Of a DNA stretch of 64,000 nucleotides, positions 47,745 through 58,853 are shown one piece after another (within the stretch, counting starts at the first letter, position 1; every line of letters starts with the position of its first letter). The translations under genes and the position numbers were made by a program. The stretch is taken from positions 4,037,001 to 4,101,000 of the forward strand of contig WPIO01000013.1 in assembly GCA_009760855.2 (NCBI GenBank). Direction: 5' to 3'. Below the pieces are notes generated by a model, which saw nothing but the letters and a program-made list of their open reading frames with translations, made no database searches and was not told the origin of the DNA. The DNA is from Cristatella mucedo (Eukaryota; Bryozoa; Phylactolaemata; Cristatellidae).

Positions 47745-50700
47745 GAGATAGAGAGAGAGAGTGTGTGTGTATGCAGAAGAGGAGGCAAGAGATAGAGGGC
47801 TGCTGGAATGTTGTTTATCGTACGATATTGAGCTGATTAACAGCAGACTAATTAATTGTACTTGACTATGTCACTCTATGCTTAGGTATTGATTCTGTCA
47901 CTTTCTATTGCATAGCACGTGTTTGCAATTCTCCCCCAGGCATGCACGGGCTTCTTGCTGTCGGTCCTTTCACATCACTACCAGCGAGTGACGTGCATCC
48001 GAGTAACCGACGATGGAAGCCACTTTGTCACGGCAGCAGAAGATGGACTGGTTCTGGTGTGGCAGCTGGCACGGTACTGCAGTGCTTGCAATCGCAGTGC
48101 CTTCGTCCGCGCCAAGCTTTCGTGAGCTGTCGATGCTGTGTTTTCTCGTGCCATTCGCCAAAGAAACCTATTAGGCCACTGCAGCAGACTATGAATATGG
48201 CTGCAAGGCTAGTCTTCAAGCCCCAGCGGTTTGAGCACATGTCTCCTTTGCTAAAAGATCTAGGATGGATGCCGGTTGAGCAACGGATACAGAGCAAAGT
48301 TCTTATGCTGACCCACAAGGCCCGCCACGGCTTGGCTCCTTCGTACCTAGCTGAACTGCTGCATCGGTTTCAGCCTGTTCGCGCCCTCGGGTCCTGTGTG
48401 GACAATAAATTAGCTGTTCCATTCCTCTGCTTAAAGACCGTTGGTGACAGAAGCTTTAGCTCTGCAGGTCCTAGACTGTGAAACTTGCTTCCACAATTCT
48501 TGCGCAACGACAACTACTCTCCTACTGCCGACTATGGCTCATCCTTTCCAGCGGTCCAGAGCTGCTACTTCAATGCTACTCACTACCTCAACTGCTCTCC
48601 TGACTCTGCTATGCTTCCCACTTTCTCTTTGTTGCGTGAGACGAAGTCTGTTGGCTACCGAATGCGTACCGAAAGCCGCTAAGGCTGTGAGTGCGCCATA
48701 CAAAACTCTCCTACGTAACACCCACATGGTCTTTATGACTTGGTGAAGTTACAGGCGGAGATGCATTACATTACATCAGAGAGAGAGGCAGGCAGTGCCA
48801 GCTGGAAAGCTGTGGTGATGGAACGCCTTCCTGTTGACACGTCCTGTGTGGCCTTCCTCGGCTACCAGAGCCAGTCGCCTGACCGAACCCGGCGACGTTT
48901 CAGGGGCAGGCTCGGGTGTGACTGCAGCCTCAAGGGCTTCATTCACTCTAATAAAGGCTGGGTCTTATTTGTTATTATCTCTGAATTTAACGTCATCAAA
49001 AGTTGCCGCAGCAGCTGCACCATCATTATTTAGCTCGCTGAGCCTGACACGGTCATTCACCGACCTCACAGGTCACGCACACGTGCACGCTGCAGCGCTT
49101 CAAGCCACCTCAAGTCGTTTGCAAGCAGCTCCTGGCTGGCTACCTTTGGCTGCTCTTGTCACGCTCTCGTGCGCTGCCGCTCTTCCTCGTAGGGTCGTCT
49201 CCAGTGTGGCAGGCACTCAGCAAGTGGTGCCCAAGCATTCGTGGAGCCAGCACTCAGGTGCCGTGACGGATGTGCACGTCGGCCACGGTGGCCCCAAAGC
49301 AAGGGTCGCAACCGTCGGCCGTGACCAAACGTGCAAGGTGACCTGCTGGCGATGCACGGCAGCCCTTCCGGCTCGGGCTTCCGGCTCTAGCGTGCGACGC
49401 ACGCGCGGAAGCAGTTAGCTCCGGCGTTGTCTTGTCGGCTGTGCAACATGCAAATAGTACGCATAGCGTGTTCCTTTGTGTTCGGTACCCAAGTATTTGT
49501 CGTGCAGCACTTGTGGTATGAACTTAATGTATGGCTGAAGGTTGCTCGTTTCGGGGGGGGGGGGCTTCCGCAAGCGGGCGTTCTCACTCTATCACCTCGA
49601 GGCTGTGCTGTGGGCTTCGGCTTATTGTACCATTTTCCGAAAGCTTTCTGAGGCAGACGTGTATGGTCCGTGTGTGTGTGTGCGCGCGCGCACGCTCGCG
49701 CGTGTCTGTGTGTGCATGTTCTCACGAGCAGCTGGGTGTGGCGGGTGCTGTCGCCGTGCTTTTCGTGAGTCTTTGCCTGCACATGAGTCTCTGCCTCTCC
49801 TCCTCCTTGGTCGCTCAGTTGATCGTTGCTTCTCCATGCGATCCACTGAATGATAGCTCTTACGAGTTTTCTTACGGCGTTTGCATTTAGCGAATTTTCA
49901 GGTGAGTTATATTTCCCGTGAGTTGTTGCTACATTGCATTCGTCCGATTTTGAATGCATTGCTATCAGTGAATAAATCTGGATAGTGTTAAGTTCAGCAG
50001 CTGGGTTAATCTTGTGATGTGCACAATCACTGCACTTTGCTGTTGTGCTTACCATTGCCTGCTTTGCCATGTCTTGTTGCATTAGTGCAGCAGTATCTCC
50101 ATCTGTGGCATCATCGCAGGGTGTGAATACTAGGTGGCTGTTATGCTTGCGAGTTGCTGGTCGCCTATTCCTCTCTGTAACGCCTTAAGGCACGGACACT
50201 ATATGCAACCGATAGGCTAGTGAGTTGTCCATTGCGTCCACAGCATAAGCGACTTTCGGCGATTCGTGGCCGGTCAGAAGCACAGGCCTCGTGCGACAAA
50301 GGTGCCTGCGTGAACAGTGTATCAGCTTCAGTTGGAGAGCAGTCAAGGAAGTGAGTAGAGTAATTGATGGAGAAGCGGCAGCAAGCAAGGCATCCAGAAT
50401 CGGTAGTAGTCTGGACAGCATTGTCGCTTGAGCATATGTAAAGTGCTCGTAATGAGATTTGGTTCTCCTATAGTGCTATAAAAATGTGTTATTATTATTT
50501 TATTATATTATTAGTATCACTCTAGCTAAATGCATCTGTCGTCGACGTCCTTTGAGTTACAGTAGCGGACACACTGATGCTCTGTCTGACCACAGTGCTA
50601 CTTGTGCCACTGAAGCTGTTTGGCCTGAGGTTAACGAGCGTAGCCATGGCAAGGGCTTGAAGGCCGGCACAATACTTTTGGCTTGTGTATGCAAGTCGAC

Positions 50701-53700
50701 CGTGCCACTGCTTTTGCCTTTGTAAAGTTTGCCTGTGCTTGAATTTCTCGTGTTAAAAGATAAAATGCATTTGCAGTTTTTTGGACTAGCTCGGTGTGGA
50801 TTGATGTACTTTTCGGCAGCTCGACCGGGACAGAATTATAGTAATCCAACTCGGTTAGAATCAGCGACCGTGTGAGCTAGATAGCCAGCCATTGTGGTAA
50901 CCCTTCCCTAATCGTGGGGGGAGAGAGAATAGGGGGAGATGCGGGCGGTGATTACACGTTGCCATCCGAATTTCAGCGGATTCCGTAGCGTCGTGGTTGT
51001 ATAGGTCACCTCTGCACGGTTGAATCGACCACTCGTTCGACCTCCGTGGTCTTGTATTATGTCGAAGATGCATCCTTTCTTGAGTATGGTGGGTTGGGCT
51101 CTTCTGAGAGTTAAATCCATCAACATGGCATCTAAGTGTCACTTGCATGTAAGCCAAATGCCATAAACGGTACCGATTGAATAGTGCTGGGGTGCATGCA
51201 GGGCAGAAAGAGCTTTCTGTCATGTGCTATCCTTCGTAACACTCAAGTCGAGTAGGCTGCTTGTGCAGTGCACTGCTAGAATTTCTGCCGTCTGGCATTG
51301 CTTGTGCGGTCATCTCGTGAAACGTGAAGGGGATATCTTACCGTAGAGGGGCGAATGTGTGTTGTATATTACTGAATGTCATGGCAAGTGAGCAGTGTGC
51401 TGGCTTGCATACAGTTCGCGAACGTTCTGCCTTTGCAGCTGTGGGACATGGCATCCGGGACCCTAGTATGTACGCTATATGTTGCTGACGTCGATCTAAG
51501 TGCCGTGACCACGGACAGCGCTGAGTTGAATGTCTTTATGGGTTCAGTGACCGGACAGATATATGCAAAAAGTCTTCTGGAGCTGGTACGTATGATAATT
51601 TGCTAATATTTGCTATCCGTTGATTGAAAAAAAACATGTACGTTCTCACATCTTGCCTACAGTGCTAGGATTTAGTAGAAGAGGTCTCTTTAGTTAGCTG
51701 TAAGGCCTGATTGCTGAGTGTGATCGAGTGACCTCGGAGCAAAGCTTCAGCTTCAAGCTGGTGCCGATCGCTGCATGATGTGCCCCATCGTAGTTAGGCC
51801 ACCTGTGCTTGCCGAAATGCTGGGCTAAGATAAATTGGCATTGTTTGCTTTCGTAGCCGTCAGTGGAGAGACATATGTCGGACAGCATGCAGAGCTTGGG
51901 GACTAGGCAGTATGCGGTGAAAACGTTCGTTGGTCATAGGTAAGTGGCATACATGCTTCCAATAGACTGTATACTGTTTATTAATTTTCATAATTGACAA
52001 TTCAAAGATGGACATTGTCTTTTCAGTGGTTTGACTGAAGTGTAGTCTAGTCCATTATGGTTTTAAAAGGTATGTCATTTAGTTATGACAAGCAAAACTG
52101 GCGTTGATATACCCCATTCACTCCCAAATCGCAATGGCAGTTACACTCTAATGCAAAATTATTTAGACATTCCAGATTTGCTTGATTACCTTCTTTTCCT
52201 AAGCTCTATTCTGGACTTGAACTGGGATGCTGGTTCTGCCTATTAGTTATTGGATGCCCAAGTACGAATTGCCATGATAGTTGGGCAACTTATGAACGAT
52301 ATGCCTAAAATTAGCCAAAAACCCTTTCAGCCCATTAAAAATGACTGTTTTGCCCAGAATAGAGCCTCGAGAAATGACCCTTTCATCAGTTCGTGCTGAA
52401 ATCGTTGGGCTTTGCACGAGCCGGAGTTGTACAGCAGGCCCATCGAGGATTACTTATTTTACCGGGAAAAGCCCGCCAGTCGTGTCGAATGTCACCGAAC
52501 TGTCGAGCTTTGTGAGAGGGGGCAAAATCATGGCACTGTGCGAGGCTTGACACTCGTGCAGTCAAATTGCTGCTACTTTATATCAATTCCGAAGATTATC
52601 CGCGGTTTCGTATAACGTGAAGAAGATGAAGAAGAAGAAGATCGTGAATGCTGAAAATGCATTTCCGGTCGGGCCGGTCCCGTGCTACCACTAGGCAGAA
52701 AACACCATCCTAAAGTTGGAGACACTAATGGACCGTTTTCCTTCAGCGAAAGCACATATTAAAAGTCTGCATGCATTGTCTGGGAAGCAAGTTAGCACTG
52801 ACTCTGTCAGAACGCGATTAGATAAAACTGGCCTGCATTTTTTAGTTGCAAAGCAAAAAAACCTTGTGTCGGCAAAAAATATGGTAAGTCGTTTACAGTG
52901 GGCTAAGGCTCGAATCTACTGGACTGCTGACGGCTGGGGTAGAGTTATATGGAGTACAGAAGAAATTCACGCTCTTTTTGAACTGCAAAAGAAGACTTAA
53001 CATGCGTTGGCGGCCCAACGAAGCCTACTCACCCAATTACCGGCCGCCAACGATCGCATTCGAACGAAAACGGGTCACGGTATTGGTGTACTTGAGCAGA
53101 AATGGTGTCGGACCCCTGCAACCCATGCCGGGCATCATGACACAAGACTTCTATCCAGACCTTCTTCAAAACGTGGAACTCTCAAGCGCGATGGCACTTT
53201 GTGGACCTGATTATGCTTTCCAGCACGACAGTGATCCTAAACACATCGCTGCCCAAGTTAAGTAATATTTTAACAATTATCAGAATTCGGTTACCTTCCC
53301 GTGACGGTTATGGATTGGCTATGTCAGTCTCATGACCTAAACCCAATCGAACATGTGTGGGATGAAGTCGAGCGACGATTACGGCAGCTGGCCGCCCGTA
53401 CCACGACTATTGGTGCACTTTTTGTTTACTTGCAACAAGCTTGTAGCAGTATAACGGGGATTTTTGCAAGTGTTTGATCAGCTCTATGCCTGGACGAGTA
53501 TGACAGGTCATTTCAAGTAAGGGAGATGCAACTTCGTAGTAGCACAATAAATTAAGTATGGTAATTTCAGGAACGTGTTGCTTATTCTCATTTCAACCGG
53601 TGTGCATACTTTTGGTTAACAAACGCTCGATATTTACGCGACATGGCGGTGAGTAGGGGGCCGTCATGGCGGCTGCCCCAGCCACCCAAATACTTTTGTT

Positions 53701-56700
53701 GCGTTAGCGTGTATATTGCAAGACAGCAAAGGCAGAGAGTGGTATGTCTTGTCATCCCGTTGAATCAATTTGAATGTTCTAGCATCTAACCAAATTTAGC
53801 CGATAAGTCACCACGGTTGTTGGAATGCAATGCTCTGGCAGCGTGAGTGAAAGTCTTTCTTCATACATACTGGACTGGAGCGCAGCTCGGCAGACGCTCG
53901 ACTGCTGGATTGTAATGCTTCCGGCAGGCTTTCGCCAACGACCCCCAGTGTGGACTGCCTGCCTTGTGACGTCATAATGTAATGTAATGTATCTTCGTCT
54001 GTAATTCCACAAGGTCATAAAGACCATGTAGGTGTTACGCAGGAGAGTTTTGTATAGCGCACTCACAGCCTTAGCGGCTTTCGGTACGCATTCGGTAGCC
54101 AACAGACTTCGTCTCACGCAACAAAGAGAAAGTGGGAAGCATAGCAGAGTCAGGAGAGCAGTTGAGGTAGTGAGTAGCATTGAAGTAGCAGCTCTGGACC
54201 GCTGGAAAGGATGAGCCATAGTCGGCAGTAGGAGAGTAGTTGTCGTTTCGTAAGAATTGTAAAAGCGAGTTCCACAGTCTAGGACCTGCAGAGCTCTAAA
54301 GCTTCTGTCGCCAGCGGCTCTTTAAGCGGAGGAATGGGACAGCTAATTTATTGTCCACACAGGACCCGAAGGCGCGTCCGCAGGGCGCGAGTTCTCGCGG
54401 TGCTCCCTCGTTAAAAGCGCGATTGAAGCACGATCGTATCTTTTTCTATCTGACTTTTGTCTAGGCTGGCTCCTTACATTTCTCTAGCGTGAGCTGCAAG
54501 ACGTGCTGCGCTGTCCACGTCGCGACGACTGGGAAAATGTGAAAGAGCACGAGCCAGTTGCTAATGGCTCGAATATCCGAAAGCTCGAATGTCCGAAGCT
54601 CCGAGCTCAGTCCAATCTGTCTCTCTGTCTGTGCTTACTTTCCCGTTACCTGTTAGCCGAGCGGGTCAGTGCCGCGTCAGATCCGTAGTGGCAGCATCCT
54701 TTGCCTTGTTGCAGCAACTTTCATCTTAGTGTTGCTTAGTGGACGCTGGCAACATTGTTGGCTGAAATTAGCATACCTTATATGCTTCCGTGCTGACCCG
54801 TCAACGTGAGCCTGGCACTTAGATCCGAAGTGGCAGCATCCTTTGCCTTGTTGCAGCAACTTTCATCTTAGTGTTGCTTAGTGGACGCTGGCAACATTGT
54901 TGGCTGAAATTAGCATACCTTATATGCTTCCGTGCTGACCCGTCAACGTGAGCCTGGCACTTGCAAAATTCTCTGCACGCATGACAGTTTCACTCACTTG
55001 CAATGTAATTTATCTCCGTCTGTAATTCCACAAAGACTGTGTGGGTGTTTTTACGCAGGAGAGTTTTGCGGAAGTGAGTTCCACAGTCTGTTGGCTACCG
55101 AATGCGTACCGAAAGCCGCTTAGGCTGTGAGTGCTCTATACAAAACTCTCCTGCGTAACACCCACATGGTCTTTATGACTTTGTGGAGTTACTGACGGAG
55201 ATACATTACATTACATTAGGGTATGCTTCTGTCGCCAATGGTCTTTAAGCGGAGGAATGGAACAGCTAATGTGTTGTCCACACATGACCTGAATGCACGA
55301 GGAGGCTGAAACTGGTGCAGCAGTTCAGCTAGGTGTGGAGGAGCCAAGCCGTGGCAGGCCTGGTTGGTCAGTGTAAGAACTTTGACGGTGTTTAGAAAGA
55401 ATCTTAAAAAAAAGTTCCTTGTCACGTTTACTAGGTTCCTGTGAGTTGCATGCCAAGCTGGTTTGGCCCTGCGGTTAAGGTGCTCTCCGTGACCAAGGTC
55501 AGGCCGAGGTCGTGGGCTCGAGCCCCATGGCACTCTGTGAAGCGCCTGAATAGAGATTACGTTCTCTTGGGGCGCTATACAAATGAATTATATTTATATT
55601 TATATTGCATTCGGACATTGCGCATGTTATCACTTACCAATTGGAATGCTTTCTTTACAGCATCTGTAAAATGCTTAGCCAGAGATGCACCAGCTCCCTT
55701 GTGGCGCTCTATGCAATTGTCTAATTATGCAATTGTTATCATTATTATTACCACCGTTGTTAAGCACCGACGAGCCTCCTCTTTCCCTGTCCACACGGTC
55801 TAACTCGAAATGCCTGCCGGCTAATGCTAATCAAAGCTTCCTTTGCAGCAAATGCGTCACGTGCCTCGCGACGACCCTTGACGGCGGCACGCTCGTTTCG
55901 GGTTCGCGCGATGCCACCGTGCGAACGTGGGACGTCAGCAATCAGCAGTGTGTGCGCACGATCGCGCACAAAGGTAAGCGTCGCTCGGCTGCCACCTCAG
56001 GCCTGACGACCGAGTGGCTGCCCAGAGGTACCGGCTCCGGCCGATGCTTCTGCCAGACCGTGCTGCTAGTGGTTCGAGCATATCTTTTCAGGTGCCGTCA
56101 CCAATATCGCACTGATGCGCGCCTCGCGCCTTCTGCTCGACGCTGATGCGAAGCCCCTGCTCGTCGTGAAGCCATTCGAGCGCCACTTGCATGCCTTCGG
56201 CCAAGGCAACGACGTCTCTCCGATGTGCCTCGTGCCCCTGGAGGTGAACTTGCATGCATGCGTGCGTCTGTCTACCTATACTTTTCTTTACTGAGTTACT
56301 TAGGTCTTATTTCAATTTTGGTTCGTGCAATTAATGCTGGTAATTGCTGTGGCACCTGTGGGCATCAGTGTGTCGTTAATCAGTGCTTCAGATAACTTGG
56401 TAAAGTTTCACGTAAGTATAGCTGCGATGGCACACTAGGTAAGGCGGTTGCTTTTCACGACCTCGGTCCCGATGTCGTGGGTTCGAATCCTGCGGTGGGC
56501 GATCCATGATCGCCACTGCAAGCGGTGGTGATAGCTTTAAAGGCTCTTCTGTCGCTGTACAAAAGAGGCTGTTAAATCAGCTAGTATTGAATTTAATCTG
56601 GCATCGTAGAAAACCTTCTTAATACCCTAACGAAGTTACAGCAATAGTAGCTGGTGGCTATGCTGCAAGGATCTCCTTGCGATGTAAATGATGTATGTGA

Positions 56701-57838
56701 TGTGATGTGTATGATCTTGTATGTGCATCTAAATGGGATATATGACTTGCCACAATTCCAGGGCATGCTGAATACTGCTTGTCTACGTGAGATGTCTTTT
56801 TAAGGAAAATCGCAACACTTATTATTCGTGCTTGGATTGTATATCGTTCTATTGCAACAGATTGAGGAAAGTGAAGACTGTGGATATGCCGTGGACAGGA
56901 TCCTTGAAGAGAGCAGTTTCTCTCGAGGCCTGAATTTCGAGCCTCAGCTTCAGGTATGTGCTCTCGTCTATATTTGTGTGGCTGCCAGCTGCTTCCTATG
57001 TGTGAGGCAATGCTCGATCTCTGTAGTAGCTGCCCTGCTGTGACCTGCCTCGGTTCCAACAGCTGAACATACTCTTATTCGAGATGTTCTTACGATTTAT
57101 GCTGCACAAGTAGTATTATAGGCATTCTGTACCCGGGTGTACATGACACGTGCGCATGTGTGCGTGTTGCACATGTCGTAACATGCGCGCGGCAACGAGA
57201 TCAAGGGCATCGTCCCTTTTCATGCACCAGAAATTCATAAGAGCCCGATAATACCATGCATGGCAGGGAACCCTGGGTTTAGTTGTGCCCTACACACGGA
57301 CAGGGGATGGGTGGGAGAGTTCCTAAATTTGGCCGCAGTTCAGGCACCGACCGGTTTGGGGTGGAGTTGAATGCAGTGACTCGACCTCCGAGTTGTGTGA
57401 TGGACCCAGCAGATCCGTGGAGTAATGTGCCGACATCCTTCTGAGACTTGTGTTTCGAGTTGATATATGTGGCAAGCCTATGCAAGCGTGCACGAGCCTA
57501 CCCCATGCACAGGCATGCATGCGTGTGCACGAGCCAGTCCGTGCTGGCACGCAGCTTGTCTGAGCTGCCGATCGTCTGTGGACGATCTGAGCTGCTCGAG
57601 CTTGCGTCATCCTCATTCAGATTTCTCATTTCATTTCTCATTCGACGTCATCCTCATTCAGATGGAGCCCTCGGCGGCGGCGGCAAGCTCCGCCTCGGGT
57701 GGAGCACTGCGATCAGAGGACGACAGCCTGAGGCAGCAAGTGGCTGCATTGCAGCGCAAAGTCGCCGATCTGCAAGCCGCCAACTCGAGCTTGTACAAGC
57801 TGGCGGTCGCCGAACTTCTTGGCAAGACTGCCGGATGA
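42635..57838 (+). CDS. WDR18: WD repeat-containing protein 18
   Basis: Ten exons: 42635-42844, 46528-46638, 47940-48073, 49205-49337, 51439-51585, 51857-51939, 55849-55973, 56092-56243, 56861-56953 and 57662-57838. All introns are GT-AG and the phases fit, giving 454 aa (human about 430). The WD40 propeller is seen as NACIWDPTPGTTLLTFKGG, KVHVWQ, ILxxHYQ-type SVLSHHYQRVTCIRV, GLVLVWQLA, KHSWSQHSGAVTDVHVGHGG, ARVATVGRDQTCKLWDMASG, then SGSRDATVRTWDVSNQQCVR and AHKGAVTNIAL. The last exon is a coiled coil (DSLRQQVAALQRKVADLQAA). WDR18 joins PELP1, TEX10, LAS1L and SENP3 in nucleolar pre-60S maturation and ITS2 processing. The ATG at 42635 gives the same distance to the first WD motif as in human, though a CAG acceptor right after it (42648) leaves an upstream first exon possible. 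Confidence 0.95.
43288..43470 (+). mobile_element. SINE2 copy in WDR18 intron 1
   Basis: A nearly complete copy: 'cactaggtaaggcggttgct', 'ccgtgggttcgattcctgca' (B box), 'gccactgcaagcggtggtga', 'aggctcttctgtcgctatac', then a T-rich tail. Confidence 0.92.
43921..44420 (+). mobile_element. LINE family B, 3' fragment in WDR18 intron 1
   Basis: Degraded RT C-terminus and 3' UTR: 'acctcttctcaccgatctgc', 'ccactcacctttaggctccc', then 'agagatttggttctctcggg' and 'tattaatgttttattaatac'. Confidence 0.8.
44421..46527 (+). other. Rest of WDR18 intron 1, no other gene seen
   Basis: A faint SINE1-like block lies at 44695-44765 ('gggcttgagcccacgtcttg'). The remaining sequence has no credible exon on either strand. 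Confidence 0.5.
47701..47772. repeat. (GA)n/(GATA)-type microsatellite in WDR18 intron 2
   Basis: GA repeat with periodic TA interruptions and a short GT run at the end. Confidence 0.95.
48185..48775 (+). mobile_element. LINE family A, 3' end in WDR18 intron 3
   Basis: RT C-terminal remnant (ARLVFKPQRFEHMSPLLKDL, then THKARHGLAPSYLAELLHRF) and the 3' UTR with the family's 'ggctaccgaatgcgtaccga'. It ends 'ggcggagatgcattacatta'. It is the inverted partner of 53976-54400. Confidence 0.92.
49338..51438 (+). other. WDR18 intron 4, no gene seen
   Basis: A 231-residue minus frame (49387-50082) is judged spurious. A LINE-type 3' tail lies at 50430-50515 ('atatgtaaagtgctcgtaat', then TTATT repeats). 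A G run lies at 49553-49563. Confidence 0.55.
52341..53630 (+). mobile_element. Tc1/mariner-family transposon, decayed, in WDR18 intron 6
   Basis: The transposase is spread over two or more frames. 52716-53000 holds the second DNA-binding part and the first catalytic region, where the usual WSDE reads VIWSTEEIHALF, so the first Asp is lost. 52978-53265 holds FQHDSDPKHIAA (second catalytic Asp, typical of Tc1). After a stop, 53300-53440 reads HDLNPIEHVWDEVERRLRQL (third acidic residue region). The 3' end may be near 'gtgtgcatacttttggttaa' at 53600-53620, a common Tc1 terminus. The matching 5' terminal repeat was not found. It is inactive. Confidence 0.85.
53976..54400 (-). mobile_element. LINE family A, 3' end in WDR18 intron 6
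   Basis: It begins at its tail 'aatgtaatgtaatgtatctt', followed by the 3' UTR and the end of the RT ORF. By translation the stretch 53979-54220 is nearly identical to 48500-48770 on the other strand. Confidence 0.92.
54681..54963. repeat. Tandem duplication, two copies of about 142 bases
   Basis: The unit begins atccg(t/a)agtggcagcatc and ends gagcctggcactt. The copies differ at very few positions, so the duplication is recent. Each unit contains 'ttgttgcagcaactttcatc'. It lies in WDR18 intron 6. Confidence 0.95.
54998..55440. mobile_element. LINE family A, foldback arrangement of 3' ends
   Basis: Three pieces lie side by side. A minus-oriented tail (54998-55085) is followed directly by a plus-oriented 3' end (55083-55217, ending 'gatacattacattacatta'), then a minus-oriented RT end (55218-55440). 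The first two form a head-to-head inverted repeat. Confidence 0.85.
55455..55605 (+). mobile_element. SINE1 copy in WDR18 intron 6
   Basis: One of the best copies: 'ggccctgcggttaaggtgct', 'ggtcgtgggctcgagcccca', 'gaagcgcctgaatagagatt', 'cttggggcgctatacaaatg', with TTATAT tail repeats. Confidence 0.92.
56421..56588 (+). mobile_element. SINE2 copy in WDR18 intron 8
   Basis: It contains 'gatggcacactaggtaaggc', 'gtcgtgggttcgaatcctgc', 'gccactgcaagcggtggtga', 'aaggctcttctgtcgctgta' and 'taaatcagctagtattgaat'. Confidence 0.92.
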
Positions 57839-58400
57839 TGCTGCTGCCGGTGCTTGTGCAGCAGTTGGCCGGCGCAGCCGTGCACCTGAACGATGGGACG
57901 GACGCTGCGCTGCTGCTTGCATGGCCAGTCGACCTTTGCCCTTTTTTCCTCTCCCACAACAGTTGCCTCGTCTGCTCAGAAGTGGCAGTGCAAAACATCG
58001 TCATGGGTGGCGATTGGCCCTCTGGCCGTGCGTGGCTGCAGCTGCTGCATAGCAATCGAACGCTGCTGGCAAAAAGTTGAGCTAGCACTTTAACCTTCTC
58101 ATTGGCTGTTTTGCGTATGCATTCTGGTCAAGGCCTCGCCATGCCGGCCCTATCTCGCAAACTTTGCCGACGTGGACTTCGATGGCCGCCGATGCGCTGC
58201 GATCGATGTGCCGGCTGCAGTTTTACTGCTTGGAAGTGCAATTTTTACTGTGGCAAAGAAACGGCCACAACAACGAAAAATTCACCAGAGTTCCTGTGTC
58301 TGAGCAATGAGTAAATAAGCCATAGAAACTTTGCTCCACTCTGTGGCGCCTGCTTGGCGCGCACCGACGATGGGCAGGTCTTGCAGTAGCCAAGCGTAAG

Positions 58401-58401
<1 letters not shown>

Positions 58402-58473
<72 letters not shown>
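58402..58473. repeat. (GCT)24 trinucleotide repeat
   Basis: Twenty-four uninterrupted units between the convergent WDR18 and PARP stop codons, so it may lie in the 3' UTR of one or both. In the frames that read through it, it encodes long Ser, Ala or other runs, which are not thought to be genes. Confidence 0.98.
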
Positions 58474-58853
58474 ATAGCTGCTTGGGTCACGCTGACTGCT
58501 GCAATTGCCTCGAGGCGGCCGCCTGCGCCTTCCCGACGGAAAAAGGTCGTAGACGTAAGAGGCTGCTCGATGCGTGCCTGCAATGGACGCTGTCGGCTTT
58601 GTCGCGCGTGCCGTCGGCTGCAGCAGGCGCCCAGGCACCGGTCGTTCAGTCCACCGGTGGGCGCATGGCACTTTGATCATGGGCTGAGGGCGGCTGCGGG
58701 TCATTTCTTGTCAGCGCCGTGACCACGCTCGACACGTGCTGCTGCACGGGCCGGTCGCACGGGTGACGGTCGCCGGATCCTGAGGGTAGCGACACAGATG
58801 CTCTGTGCCGCCCGCCGTGCCTCTCGGCCCACGTGACAGCACCGCCCGGTCGA

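Noticed and set aside
49213-49220. Alternative WDR18 exon 4 acceptors at 49212 and 49220
   Set aside because: Neither restores phase after exon 3. The acceptor at 49204 does, and it keeps the segment before HSW of the length seen in relatives.
49387-50082. 231-residue minus ORF in WDR18 intron 4
   Set aside because: It contains CA/CG low complexity and no domain, and starts inside WDR18 intronic DNA. No splice support.
54681-54963. CRISPR-like or satellite array
   Set aside because: Only two 142-base units with no spacers, in a metazoan intron. A plain tandem duplication.
57621-57661. Alternative acceptor for WDR18 exon 10 at 57620
   Set aside because: The same 'catcctcattcag' occurs twice. 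Using the first adds 41 bases and shifts the frame away from the coiled coil.
57448-58080. 210-residue plus ORF over the last WDR18 exon
   Set aside because: Out of frame with the coiled-coil exon 57662-57838, which has an acceptor, phase and stop that fit.
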